A DNA stretch of 20,300 bases from an uncultured Collinsella sp. (lineage in GTDB: Bacteria > Actinomycetota > Coriobacteriia > Coriobacteriales > Coriobacteriaceae), in contig CABTZM010000013.1 in NCBI GenBank assembly GCA_902489295.1, forward strand, positions 1-20,300, given 5' to 3'. This document shows, in pieces, positions 1 to 7,180 of the stretch. The number at the start of each line of letters is the position of its first letter. Position 1 is the stretch's first letter. A model generated the notes under the pieces. It did not search any database and was not told where the DNA came from. It saw only the letters and a program-made list of their open reading frames with translations. The position numbers and the translations under genes are program-made.

Positions 1-84
1 AAACGGCGGTCGACGAAACTGGAGAGGAGGTATTACGAGCTCCTGTGCGAATTGGAGAGAGCGCTCCCGCAAACTGCCTCTTGA
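1..84 (+). CDS. C-terminal end of an unidentified protein (partial, cut by left edge)
   Basis: Frame 1 is open from the first base to a TGA at 82-84 and reads as a charged, helical tail (…TKLERRYYELLCELERAL…). Its composition looks like real protein: Glu/Leu/Arg-rich, with heptad-like leucines. The visible 27 residues are too few to name a family. The frame could be fortuitous. In its favour, the strong terminator at 182-222 lies downstream on the same strand, as expected for the end of a transcription unit. Confidence 0.4.
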   Translation, partial: KRRSTKLERRYYELLCELERALPQTAS

Positions 85-346
85 CAACTTATAGGAGCGT
101 CGGTTTTGTTGAGGCAAATTTGCCGGCTGCTCGGCATTTCCAAAAAAGTATACTCACTTAGCCAGCGGGCAGCCAAAAAAGAACCGTCGCAACGTCGTTT
201 GACTCCGTTGCGACGGTTTTTCGAGCATTTTCGCACTGCCGAGGACGCAGACGCTCCTCATTTCTCGCGCTTACCGAGCAAGAAAGCGCTATTCTCCGAA
301 AGTAGCCAAAAAAGCTCCGTCCCAAATTAGCTACCACTTGCACCGA
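85..346. other. Gene-free interval with terminator and short direct repeat
   Basis: No convincing coding frame is visible; the short open frames here have atypical composition and no ribosome binding site. The interval holds a bidirectional terminator (182-222). It also holds a 22-base direct repeat with three mismatches, both copies starting AGCCAAAAAAG (171-192 and 304-325). A TTGACA hexamer lies at 82-87 but lacks a good -10 partner. Confidence 0.6.
176..222. terminator. Bidirectional rho-independent terminator
   Basis: The 13-bp perfect stem AACCGTCGCAACG (182-194) pairs with CGTTGCGACGGTT (206-218) around an 11-base loop. An A-run precedes it and a T-run follows it, so it can act in both directions. 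It would end the gene entering from the left and the leftward metallophosphoesterase transcript. Confidence 0.85.
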
Positions 347-1186
347 TTATTCGCCCGGGTTGATGTTCGCGTAGAACTCCGCCCCATCATCGAGCCGCAG
401 GATCCCGACGCGACCGAACTCGGAGCCGGTGGCGGCAGCGCAGTCGATGTCGATGCGATCGGGCACACCGGCGGCATCCTCGCCGCCCAGGCGCACGATC
501 TGCCCGCGGCCCGACTCCTCATCGAGCCCCGCAAGACCACCGACCTCGCAATAACGCCCGAGCGACACCGTTGGCGTGTGACCGCTCACCACGACCGGAC
601 CCTTGCCCTCGGCAGAAAGCAGCCCGGTCGGCGCATCCCAATAGCCGTGACGAATCCACAGCAGGTCATCGGCCGACTGCACCGCGAGCATCTGCTGCAG
701 CAGCTCGCGATCGGCACCCACCGCTCCAACGCCATCGGCACAATCGACGCCATGCTCAAGCAAAAACGCGCGCGCCGCCTTCATCTCGATTCCAGCATGT
801 ACCAGCAGATACGGGCGCTCCTCGGTCTCGGCCACCGCGTAGAGCGGCAGCGCGGCCATCCATCGCACGAGCTCCTCGTATGCGTCAAATTCCATGTCGT
901 TGAGCTGCTCGCGCGTCGTCCAGCCACCGTTGATATCCCAGGTCTCGGCATCGAGCGGATCCTGGCCAATGATGGCATCGAGCATGATCTGCTCGTGATT
1001 ACCCTTGAGCACGCGGGCGTTGGGCAGCGAGCGCACGAGCTTAATAACGCCGACCGGATCGGGCCCGCGATCGATCATGTCGCCTAACACGTACAGCGTG
1101 TCGTCGGACGTCAACGAGATCTTGGACAGGGCCTCGTCAAGCGCACGCACGTGCCCGTGAGCATCAGATGTCACATAGATCGCCAT
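347..1186 (-). CDS. Metallophosphoesterase, bis(5'-nucleosyl)-tetraphosphatase/PP-type
   Basis: A calcineurin-like metallophosphoesterase of 279 residues, probably a soluble hydrolase of phosphoesters (protein phosphatase or diadenosine tetraphosphatase type). Seen in the sequence: SDAHGH at residues 7-12 (metal ligands D8, H10), GDMIDRGPDP at 35-44 (D36, D39), GNHEQ at 62-66 (N63, H64), then LLVHAGIE and VVSGHTP in the C-terminal half, which supply the remaining His ligands. The order D-x-H, GDxxDRG, GNHE, H, GH is that of the ApaH/PrpA group. The start is set by AGGAGAGG seven bases before ATG. It is divergent from the antiporter gene and ends just before the 176-222 terminator. The exact substrate cannot be read from the sequence. 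Confidence 0.9.
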   Translation of the reverse strand: MAIYVTSDAHGHVRALDEALSKISLTSDDTLYVLGDMIDRGPDPVGVIKLVRSLPNARVLKGNHEQIMLDAIIGQDPLDAETWDINGGWTTREQLNDMEFDAYEELVRWMAALPLYAVAETEERPYLLVHAGIEMKAARAFLLEHGVDCADGVGAVGADRELLQQMLAVQSADDLLWIRHGYWDAPTGLLSAEGKGPVVVSGHTPTVSLGRYCEVGGLAGLDEESGRGQIVRLGGEDAAGVPDRIDIDCAAATGSEFGRVGILRLDDGAEFYANINPGE

Positions 1187-1261
1187 GGTACGCCTCTCCT
1201 TGCATTGCGGCCAAAGCCCGGAACCGCAACTAAAACTTCAAGTTGAACTTAAACGTTACCC

Positions 1262-1290
1262 ATTGTACTCCGTTGCAATAAAGCTGGAAA
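1262..1290 (-). promoter_or_regulatory. Possible promoter of the metallophosphoesterase gene
   Basis: On the minus strand, TTTCCA (1285-1290) and TACAAT (1262-1267) are separated by 17 bases, 76 bases upstream of the ATG. The leader between them and the gene contains overlapping short palindromes AACTTCAAGTT and AAGTTGAACTT (around 1234-1250), a possible regulator site. The -10 is good and the -35 is weak. Confidence 0.4.
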
Positions 1291-1439
1291 GGGTTTCCGA
1301 GCAGAGGCAAAGACGGCAGCCGTCTATGACGATATCGCGCACGCCCGCAATCCAACCCCATAAACCCACCATCTTTGGGTACAAATAACCGCAGACAACT
1401 AACCGTGCCACGCCAACCACCCAGGAGCGGACACCATCC

Positions 1440-3041
1440 ATGAACCAGATCCTTCTTTTTATCGGCCTCGTCATCATTTTGTGCCTGACCATCAAACCCG
1501 TCGGCAAAAAGCTCCCCTTCCCCACCCTGCTTATCTTTATCGCGCTCGGCATGCTGTTGGGCGTCAACGGCCCGGCGCATATCGACTTTAGCGACTACGC
1601 ACTCACCGAAACCGTCTGCAGCACGGCGCTATTGTTCATCATGTTCTACGGCGGCTTTAACACCAACATAGACCGCGCCAAGCCCGTCGCCGCGCCGGCG
1701 GTGCTGCTGAGCACGCTCGGCGTCGTCATCACCGCAGGCATCACCGGCGTGTTCGCCCACTTTGTGCTGGGCTTCGACTGGATCGGCGGCCTGCTGCTGG
1801 GATCGGTCGTGGCGTCCACCGACGCGGCCAGCGTCTTTAGCGTTCTGCGCGAGCACAGCCTTTCGCTGAGGGGCGGCACCGACTCGCTGCTCGAGGTCGA
1901 ATCGGGCTCCAACGACCCCGTCGCCTACATGCTCACCGCCGTGCTCGCGACCCTCGCGGCGGGCGGCAATATCGACATTCCCGTGCTGCTGACCAAGCAG
2001 ATCATCCTGGGCGTGGGGTTGGGCCTTGCCATCGGCTGGACATCCAGCCGTCTGATTGAGCGCGCACACGCAACGGCCGAAGGCGCGCAGACCATCTTCT
2101 TGTTCGCCGTGGCCATCGTCGCCTACGCGCTGCCGAGCTACCTGGGCGGCAACGGCTTTTTGGCCGTATACCTTGCAGGCATTGTGCTGGGCGCAAGCGA
2201 TATCACCGGTAAGGTCGAGATGGCGCACTTCTTCGACACCCTCACCGAGATGGCAGAGATGACCATCTTCTTCTTGCTCGGCCTGCTCGTAACGCCCGCA
2301 CGCCTGCCGCAGATGCTGCTGCCGGGCCTGGCGCTCATGGCGTTCATGCTCTTCGTGAGCCGCCCCATCGCCGTCGGCGTGCTCCTAGCGCCCTTTAAGA
2401 CGAATCCCAGCCAGGTCGCGCTCGTAAGCTGGGCGGGCCTGCGCGGAGCAGCTTCGGTCGTCTTTAGTCTCTTTGCCGTGGTGGCCGGCGTTCCCGGCGG
2501 ACACGACCTATTTGACCTGGTGTTTGTGATTGCCGCGTCGAGCATCGTGGTGCAGGGCTCGCTGCTGCCGGCGGTGGCGAAGAAGCTCGATATGATCGAT
2601 GCGACCGGCGACGTGCGCCGCACCTTTAACGACTACCGCGACGAGGACGGCATGTCGTTTGTAAAGCTCAAGGTGGGCGCTGGCCATCCGTTTGCCGGAC
2701 GCTCGCTCGCGGACATTGGCAGCGCGACGGACATGCTCGTGGTCCTGGTGCTGCGCGACGGGGCGCATCCGGTACTGCCCAATGGCGACACCGTGATCCA
2801 GGAAGGCGATCTGCTGGTGATGGCCGCCCCAACGTTCGAAGAGCGTGCCGAGGTTACGCTGCGCGAGGTCACCGTGACTCCCCACGGTCGCCTGGCCGGT
2901 CAGCGCCTGCGCGATGTGCCGCAAGGCAAGCATCCGTTTATTGTAGTGATGCTCAAGCGCGACGGCCAAACGATCATTCCCGATGGCAACACCCTAATAT
3001 ACGCCGGCGACGAAGCCGTCATCGCCACGCTCGCGTCGTAG
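1440..3041 (+). CDS. K+/H+ antiporter, NhaP2/CvrA type
   Basis: A 533-residue CPA1-family cation/proton antiporter in the cytoplasmic membrane. Residues 1 to about 385 are a run of some 12 hydrophobic segments. They include the antiporter signatures STDAASVFSVL and ESGSNDPVAY, which carry the acidic residues of the ion site, and SWAGLRGAAS. The tail (about 400-533) holds two RCK_C/TrkA-C-like units: the HPFAGRSLADI…GDLLVMAAP block and the GRLAGQRLRDVP…GDEAVIATL block. This layout is that of NhaP2/CvrA, which exports K+ and guards against osmotic or volume stress. The GGAG Shine-Dalgarno lies 12 bases from the ATG, somewhat far, but the N-terminus MNQILLFIGLVIILCL fits the family. It appears to be transcribed alone. 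Confidence 0.9.
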   Translation: MNQILLFIGLVIILCLTIKPVGKKLPFPTLLIFIALGMLLGVNGPAHIDFSDYALTETVCSTALLFIMFYGGFNTNIDRAKPVAAPAVLLSTLGVVITAGITGVFAHFVLGFDWIGGLLLGSVVASTDAASVFSVLREHSLSLRGGTDSLLEVESGSNDPVAYMLTAVLATLAAGGNIDIPVLLTKQIILGVGLGLAIGWTSSRLIERAHATAEGAQTIFLFAVAIVAYALPSYLGGNGFLAVYLAGIVLGASDITGKVEMAHFFDTLTEMAEMTIFFLLGLLVTPARLPQMLLPGLALMAFMLFVSRPIAVGVLLAPFKTNPSQVALVSWAGLRGAASVVFSLFAVVAGVPGGHDLFDLVFVIAASSIVVQGSLLPAVAKKLDMIDATGDVRRTFNDYRDEDGMSFVKLKVGAGHPFAGRSLADIGSATDMLVVLVLRDGAHPVLPNGDTVIQEGDLLVMAAPTFEERAEVTLREVTVTPHGRLAGQRLRDVPQGKHPFIVVMLKRDGQTIIPDGNTLIYAGDEAVIATLAS

Positions 3042-3056
3042 CGGCCAGGGGGGTAG

Positions 3057-3134
3057 CTGATTTGCGACGAAGAAATCAAGCGCCTAGAGAACCTCATGCC
3101 TTCGCTCGCAGATTTGGATTTGCCCGAGGAGTAA
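3057..3134 (+). other. Short protein-like frame after the antiporter, function unknown
   Basis: The frame following TAG (3054-3056) runs 25 codons to TAA (3132-3134). It reads as an acidic amphipathic peptide, …CDEEIKRLENLMPSLADLDL…. A GGGGGG tract precedes it, but the only starts before the internal Met are CTG (3057) or ATT (3060). It may be a gene remnant, a peptide with an unusual start, or chance. Confidence 0.2.
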
Positions 3135-3269
3135 AGCACCCCTCCCCCATATAACCATCCTGTAAATCATAGCGGCGCACTCGGGTTTTGCTGTGATTCG
3201 GTCGCGCCTGACGCTCCACTGTGCTAAAGTATCCCGAACGTTCAAACGACTACGAGGGGGACCTAGAAG

Positions 3270-4394
3270 ATGGCACGTGTGCACAACTTCTCAGCAGGCC
3301 CGGCCGCACTGCCCACCAGCGTGCTCGCCGAGATCGCCGACGAGATGATGGACTACCGCGGTTGCGGCATGTCCGTGCTCGAGATGAGTCATCGATCTAG
3401 TATGTACCAGCAGATCATCGACGACGCCGAGGCAACCCTGCGCCGCCTGCTGAGCATCCCCGAGAACTACCGCGTCCTGTTTTTGCAGGGCGGCGCCACG
3501 CTGCAGTTCGCGGGCATCCCGATGAACCTCATGCGTCGCGGCCGCGCCGGCTACGTCGTTACCGGCAACTTTGCCAACAAGGCATACAAGGAGGCCGCCA
3601 AGTACGGCGAGGCCGTGCTGCTCGCGAGCTCCGAGGACACCAACTTCGACCGCATTCCCAACATGGCCGACATCAACGCGCACATTGCCGCCGAGGCCGT
3701 GGGCGACGGGCTCGACTACGTCTACATCTGCCAGAACAACACCATCTTTGGCACCATGTTCCACGAGCTGCCCGATTGCGGCGACGTGCCGCTGGTCGCC
3801 GATGTCTCGAGCTGCTTCCTGTCGCAGCCGCTCGACGTCGAGCGCTACGGGCTCATCTACGCTGGCGCTCAGAAAAATGCCGGCGCCGCGGGCGTGACCG
3901 TGGTTATCGTTCGCGACGACCTGATCGCCGACGGCCCCGCCTTTGCGCAGACGCCGCAGTACATGGACCTTAAGACCGAGGCAGCCAAGGGCTCCATGCT
4001 CAACACGCCCAACACCTTTGGCATCTACGTGTGCGGCAAGGTGTTCCGCTGGGTTGAGCAGACCGGCGGACTTGCCGCCATGGCCGAGCGCAACTGGGCC
4101 AAAGCCAACCTGCTCTACGACCTGCTCGAGCACAGCGAGCTGTTCCACGGCACCACGCAGGCAGGCAGCCGCTCCATCGCCAACGTCACGTTCCGCACCG
4201 GCGACGCCGAGCTCGACGCCGCCTTTGTTGCGGGCGCGACCGAGCACCAGATCCAAAACGTCAAGGGCCATCGCCTCGTCGGCGGTATGCGCGCCAGCGT
4301 ATACAACGCCGTCACCATGGAGGACGTGCAGGCGCTGGCCACGTACATGAAGGACTTCGAAGCGCAGCATAGTTTGAGTCCGCGATCTAACTAG
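3270..4394 (+). CDS. serC: Phosphoserine aminotransferase
   Basis: A PLP-dependent class V aminotransferase (374 residues) converting 3-phosphohydroxypyruvate and glutamate to phosphoserine and 2-oxoglutarate, the second step of serine synthesis. Seen: the N-terminal NFSAGPAALP signature (residues 6-15), EMSHRS at 38-43, FLQGGAT at 71-77, VADVSS at 176-181, and the PLP lysine K202 in YAGAQKNAG. The C-terminal GHRLVGGMRASVYNA is the phosphate-binding part typical of SerC. Length is normal for the family (about 360). GAGGGGG before the ATG serves as ribosome binding site. It is followed after 72 bases by serA, with a small GCCCGC/GCGGGC hairpin straddling the stop codon (4394-4410) that could moderate read-through. 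Confidence 0.96.
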   Translation: MARVHNFSAGPAALPTSVLAEIADEMMDYRGCGMSVLEMSHRSSMYQQIIDDAEATLRRLLSIPENYRVLFLQGGATLQFAGIPMNLMRRGRAGYVVTGNFANKAYKEAAKYGEAVLLASSEDTNFDRIPNMADINAHIAAEAVGDGLDYVYICQNNTIFGTMFHELPDCGDVPLVADVSSCFLSQPLDVERYGLIYAGAQKNAGAAGVTVVIVRDDLIADGPAFAQTPQYMDLKTEAAKGSMLNTPNTFGIYVCGKVFRWVEQTGGLAAMAERNWAKANLLYDLLEHSELFHGTTQAGSRSIANVTFRTGDAELDAAFVAGATEHQIQNVKGHRLVGGMRASVYNAVTMEDVQALATYMKDFEAQHSLSPRSN

Positions 4395-4466
4395 CCCGCA
4401 ACCCGCGGGCCGACCAGCCACTTCAAACCACCCTGCTTAGATCAAAATCTGCTAAGGAGTTTTTCC

Positions 4467-5630
4467 ATGCGTAAGATTAAGACCATCGACGACATCACTA
4501 AAGACGGCAAAGTCGAGTTTGGCGAGGGCTACGAGTTTGTGGGCACCGCCGAGGAGGCCGACGCTATCCTGATGCGCTCCACCGACCTGCACGGCTACGA
4601 GCTGCCCGAGGGCATCCGCGCCATCGCCCGCTGCGGCGCCGGCGTCAACAACATCCCCGTCGAGGAGTACGCCAAGAAAGGCGTCGTCGTCTTTAACTCC
4701 CCCGGTGCCAACAGCAACGCCGTCAAGGAACTCGTCCTGGGCATGCTGGTGCTCTCGAGCCGCGGCGTGGTGCAGTCGATGAACTGGGTGCGCGACAACG
4801 CCGACGATCCCGAGATTCAGGTCGATGCCGAGAAGGCCAAGAAGGCCTTTGTGGGCCGCGAGCTCAAGGGCAAGCGCATCGGCGTCATCGGCCTGGGCAA
4901 CGTGGGCTCCAAGGTCGCCAACGCCTGCGTCGACCTGGGCATGGATGTCTACGGCTACGACCCGTTCATTTCCGTCGAGCACGCATGGGTGCTGAGTCGC
5001 GAGGTGCAGCGCGTGGGCACGCTCGAGGACCTCTGCCGCGGCTGCGACTACCTCACCGTGCACGTGCCCAGCAAGGCCGATACCATCGGCATGATCAGCA
5101 CCGAGCAGATTGACCTGCTGGCCCCGGACGCCGTGCTCATCAACTACGCGCGCGAGACCATCATTGACGAGGACGCCGTCGACGCTGCCCTGCGCGAGGG
5201 CAAGCTCAGCTGGTTTAGCTGCGACTTTGCCACGCCCAAGACCGTCAAGATGCCCAACACGTTTATCACCACGCATTCGGGCGCCGGCACCGGCGAGGCC
5301 GAGGCCAACTGCGCCGACATGGCCATCAGCGAGCTCAAGGATTACCTGGAAAACGGCAACATCGCGCACAGCGTCAACTACCCCGCCTGCAGCATGGGCA
5401 AGGCGCGCGCCGCAAGCCGCATTGCCTGCCTGCATGCCAACGTGCCCAACATGATCGGCCAGATCACGGCCATTCTCGCCAAGGACAACGCCAACGTGCA
5501 GCGCATGACCAACGAGTCCGCTGGCGAGAACGCCTACACCATGTTCGACACCGATGAGCACCTGGACGGCAGCACGATCGAGGCACTTAAGCAAATTCCG
5601 TCGATGTATCGTGTGCGCGTGATTAAATAG
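4467..5630 (+). CDS. serA: D-3-phosphoglycerate dehydrogenase, short ACT-domain form
   Basis: An NAD-dependent 2-hydroxyacid dehydrogenase of 387 residues for the first committed step of serine synthesis. Seen: substrate region RCGAGVNN (55-62), Rossmann motif GLGNVG (142-147), active-site R229 in NYARET, H270 in TTHSGAGT, and an ACT-type regulatory domain from about residue 315 to the end (SRIACLHANVPNMIGQITAI). The central lid found in long PGDHs is absent, as in the short type. The site that usually carries the catalytic Glu (…DVF.TEP) reads CDFATPK (252-258), with no Glu at that place. AAGGAG eight bases before ATG fixes the start. Placed directly after serC and closed by the 5670-5706 terminator, so the two form an operon. 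A related hydroxyacid dehydrogenase activity cannot be excluded. Confidence 0.92.
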   Translation: MRKIKTIDDITKDGKVEFGEGYEFVGTAEEADAILMRSTDLHGYELPEGIRAIARCGAGVNNIPVEEYAKKGVVVFNSPGANSNAVKELVLGMLVLSSRGVVQSMNWVRDNADDPEIQVDAEKAKKAFVGRELKGKRIGVIGLGNVGSKVANACVDLGMDVYGYDPFISVEHAWVLSREVQRVGTLEDLCRGCDYLTVHVPSKADTIGMISTEQIDLLAPDAVLINYARETIIDEDAVDAALREGKLSWFSCDFATPKTVKMPNTFITTHSGAGTGEAEANCADMAISELKDYLENGNIAHSVNYPACSMGKARAASRIACLHANVPNMIGQITAILAKDNANVQRMTNESAGENAYTMFDTDEHLDGSTIEALKQIPSMYRVRVIK

Positions 5631-5669
5631 CGCCGGCGCCAATCCTGCCAGACAGACCACGAAGCCCAT

Positions 5670-5706
5670 TCGGCCCCCGTTTTCACGAAACGGGGGCCGA
5701 TTTTGT
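5670..5706 (+). terminator. Rho-independent terminator of serC-serA
   Basis: TCGGCCCCCGTTT (5670-5682) pairs perfectly with AAACGGGGGCCGA (5688-5700) around a 5-base loop, followed by TTTTGTT. Confidence 0.92.
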
Positions 5707-5880
5707 TGCTCCGGACGACTTTAAAATGATACCCAGAACAAGTTTTTTCAGATAATCGATAGTGAGGCTCCAGTCGCTAAGCACACCCGCTTTGATAAAC
5801 AGCTTTATCAGGGACTTTAGTAGGTAAAAATCGGTCTCTATGTGCCGAATGTAAGTTGACTGTCCATTTTCCGAAACAAC
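5683..5880 (-). pseudogene. Protein-like open frame without a start codon, possible gene remnant
   Basis: Between a TAA at 5881-5883 and a TGA at 5683-5685 the minus strand holds 65 open codons with no Met. The translation is strikingly protein-like: residues about 10-25 read YIRHIETDFYLLKSLI, followed by FIKAGVLSDWSLTIDYLKKL, a hydrophobic/charged helical pattern. Its 3' end runs into the serA terminator. The surrounding sequence is visibly richer in A/T than the neighbours. It looks like the C-terminus of a decayed, probably acquired gene, but no family is recognised and chance is possible. Confidence 0.35.
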
Positions 5881-5976
5881 TTATTCTAGGTAGCATTTTT
5901 AAGGCCCTTCCAAGGCAAAATATAAGTATTTTGCGACCAAAACTCTAGTCCGCGCGACCATTTTCCGCCCGCGCGG
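5707..5976. other. AT-rich intergenic stretch between serA and the DUF559-like gene
   Basis: Apart from the start-less frame at 5683-5880 nothing is identifiable. Base composition falls sharply relative to the flanking genes. The GCGCGG-rich block at 5952-5978 contains the inverted pair CCGCGCG/CGCGCGG (5951-5957, 5972-5978) next to the end of the leftward gene, which could form its terminator hairpin, although no T-run follows. Confidence 0.45.
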
Positions 5977-7026
5977 CTACATTCCCGCCCAATCGATAAA
6001 AATCTCCTCACGAAGCCGCCGTTCGAGCTCCTGCTGCCGCGGCGTCTTGTCTTTCAGCGGCACATCGAGATAGGACATGATGAGCTCCATCACCACGCGG
6101 AAGGCATCGGAATCGGCCAGCTGACCATAGGTCATCAGAACGACGGGATATCCCATGGCTTGCAAGGCCGTCGTTCGATCGGAGTCCGAGATCTTGGATT
6201 CTATGGATCCGTGAATGGCTTTACCTTGGCATTCAACCAGACACTCTCTGCTGCCGTCCTTATTTGCCAGCAGGATATCGGCATAGCGCCTATCAAGCCC
6301 CGAAATCAGGCGGGCACTGCGCGTCAAGCGAATCTCGACGTTATTGGTAAGGCGCAGCCCTTCGCCGCCGCGCAACCTCGTAAGGCCAAACAGCATCGAA
6401 GCCTGGACCTCGAGCGGCGATGCCGCCACCCCCGTAATGCATTTCGCGGCACGCGTGAACGATTTAGCGCCGCGGAGCCCCGGGATCTTATTGACGTACT
6501 CGGTAAGTTCAGAGAGCTCAATCAAGGGAGGTCGTTTCCACAAGTCTGTTGGATTCCCCGAGGTATCCTTTACGTTTTCCCAGCCCGACCGTGCGTCACC
6601 CCACCGGCCCCCGTATGCCTGCTCAAGTGCCGACTTTACCTGAGGCGCAATCTTGCACACGGCAAAGGTGCCGCACATCTCATACGTGCACATGATCAGA
6701 CGCTCGTTTGAGACCGAGGAAGCCAGGGTCAGCAGGGTAAAGAGTGGGGACGCGACATCGAGGCCAAACTCCGTCTGCCGCACGGAATCAAACGGCCTCT
6801 CCCCGTTCCAAACATGCCTGACAATGCGATCGCCCTTGCGCCCGCAGACGCCCTGCGCCAACACGTGTAACGGGGTGCCCAGGAAATGCTTGACGAGCGG
6901 ATGCTCACATAGGTGCTCCCTGCGCGGATCGTCCGCAGAATCGGGCAGGTCCGGCATTATTGCCAAGACCTGTGGAGGTATCCGGTGATACCGAAAGGCA
7001 GATATGTCGCACAGCATGTCGTCCAT
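5977..7026 (-). CDS. DUF559/AbiEi-like protein with endonuclease-fold C-terminus
   Basis: 349 residues from ATG 7024-7026. The N-terminus (CDISAFRYHRIPP, 6-18) resembles the first helix of AbiEi/DUF559 proteins. A mid-region YEMCGTFAV (115-123) is followed by SPLEV (203-207). The C-terminus has the order YADILL (D250), LVECQG (263-268), H272, DSDR (281-284), GYPVVLMTY (292-300). This is the DUF559/Vsr-like pattern D…ExxG…H…DxxR…GYxV, related to PD-(D/E)XK nucleases. In place of the usual E-x-D-G it has E-C-Q-G, so activity is uncertain. The open frame extends upstream to 7425 but antisense to the peptidase gene, so this start was chosen. The second copy of this family is at 15470-16678; spacing and motif order match, but identity is low. 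Solitary gene; role unknown, with type IV antitoxin-like regulator or defence nuclease both possible. Confidence 0.7.
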   Translation of the reverse strand: MDDMLCDISAFRYHRIPPQVLAIMPDLPDSADDPRREHLCEHPLVKHFLGTPLHVLAQGVCGRKGDRIVRHVWNGERPFDSVRQTEFGLDVASPLFTLLTLASSVSNERLIMCTYEMCGTFAVCKIAPQVKSALEQAYGGRWGDARSGWENVKDTSGNPTDLWKRPPLIELSELTEYVNKIPGLRGAKSFTRAAKCITGVAASPLEVQASMLFGLTRLRGGEGLRLTNNVEIRLTRSARLISGLDRRYADILLANKDGSRECLVECQGKAIHGSIESKISDSDRTTALQAMGYPVVLMTYGQLADSDAFRVVMELIMSYLDVPLKDKTPRQQELERRLREEIFIDWAGM

Positions 7027-7029
7027 GAA

Positions 7030-7041
7030 GGGTACGTACCC
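7030..7041. promoter_or_regulatory. 12-bp perfect palindrome at the start of the DUF559-like gene
   Basis: GGGTACGTACCC lies three bases upstream of the chosen ATG of the leftward gene, where a ribosome binding site would be expected. It could be an autoregulatory operator. A single 12-bp palindrome can also arise by chance. Confidence 0.25.
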
Positions 7042-7180
7042 ACCGCGTCGTTTGTAAACCCGCCTGGACGGCAAACGCGCTGGCTCGGCCTGCGAACGGT
7101 AAATACCGCTGCGCGCACGCCGCGGATCTCTCAAGAGGCTTACAATCGGTTTGGAAAGCAGACTGATTGTGAGGTTGCAT

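Noticed and set aside
338..1087. Open frame opposite the metallophosphoesterase
   Set aside because: Overlaps a gene with full catalytic motifs; no ribosome binding site or recognisable domain.
806..3414. Shared ATGTACCAGCAGAT in the metallophosphoesterase region and serC
   Set aside because: A short match inside two unrelated genes on opposite coding strands; chance.
3291..5669. Long open frames antisense to serC and serA (over 370 codons each)
   Set aside because: They mirror genes with G/C third positions, which suppress stops on the opposite strand; they show no motif, and the + strand genes are certain.
5870..5900. Possible fifth copy of the 32-bp motif (CCGAAACAACTT…TAGGTAG)
   Set aside because: Only two short blocks match, with an indel; not separable from chance.
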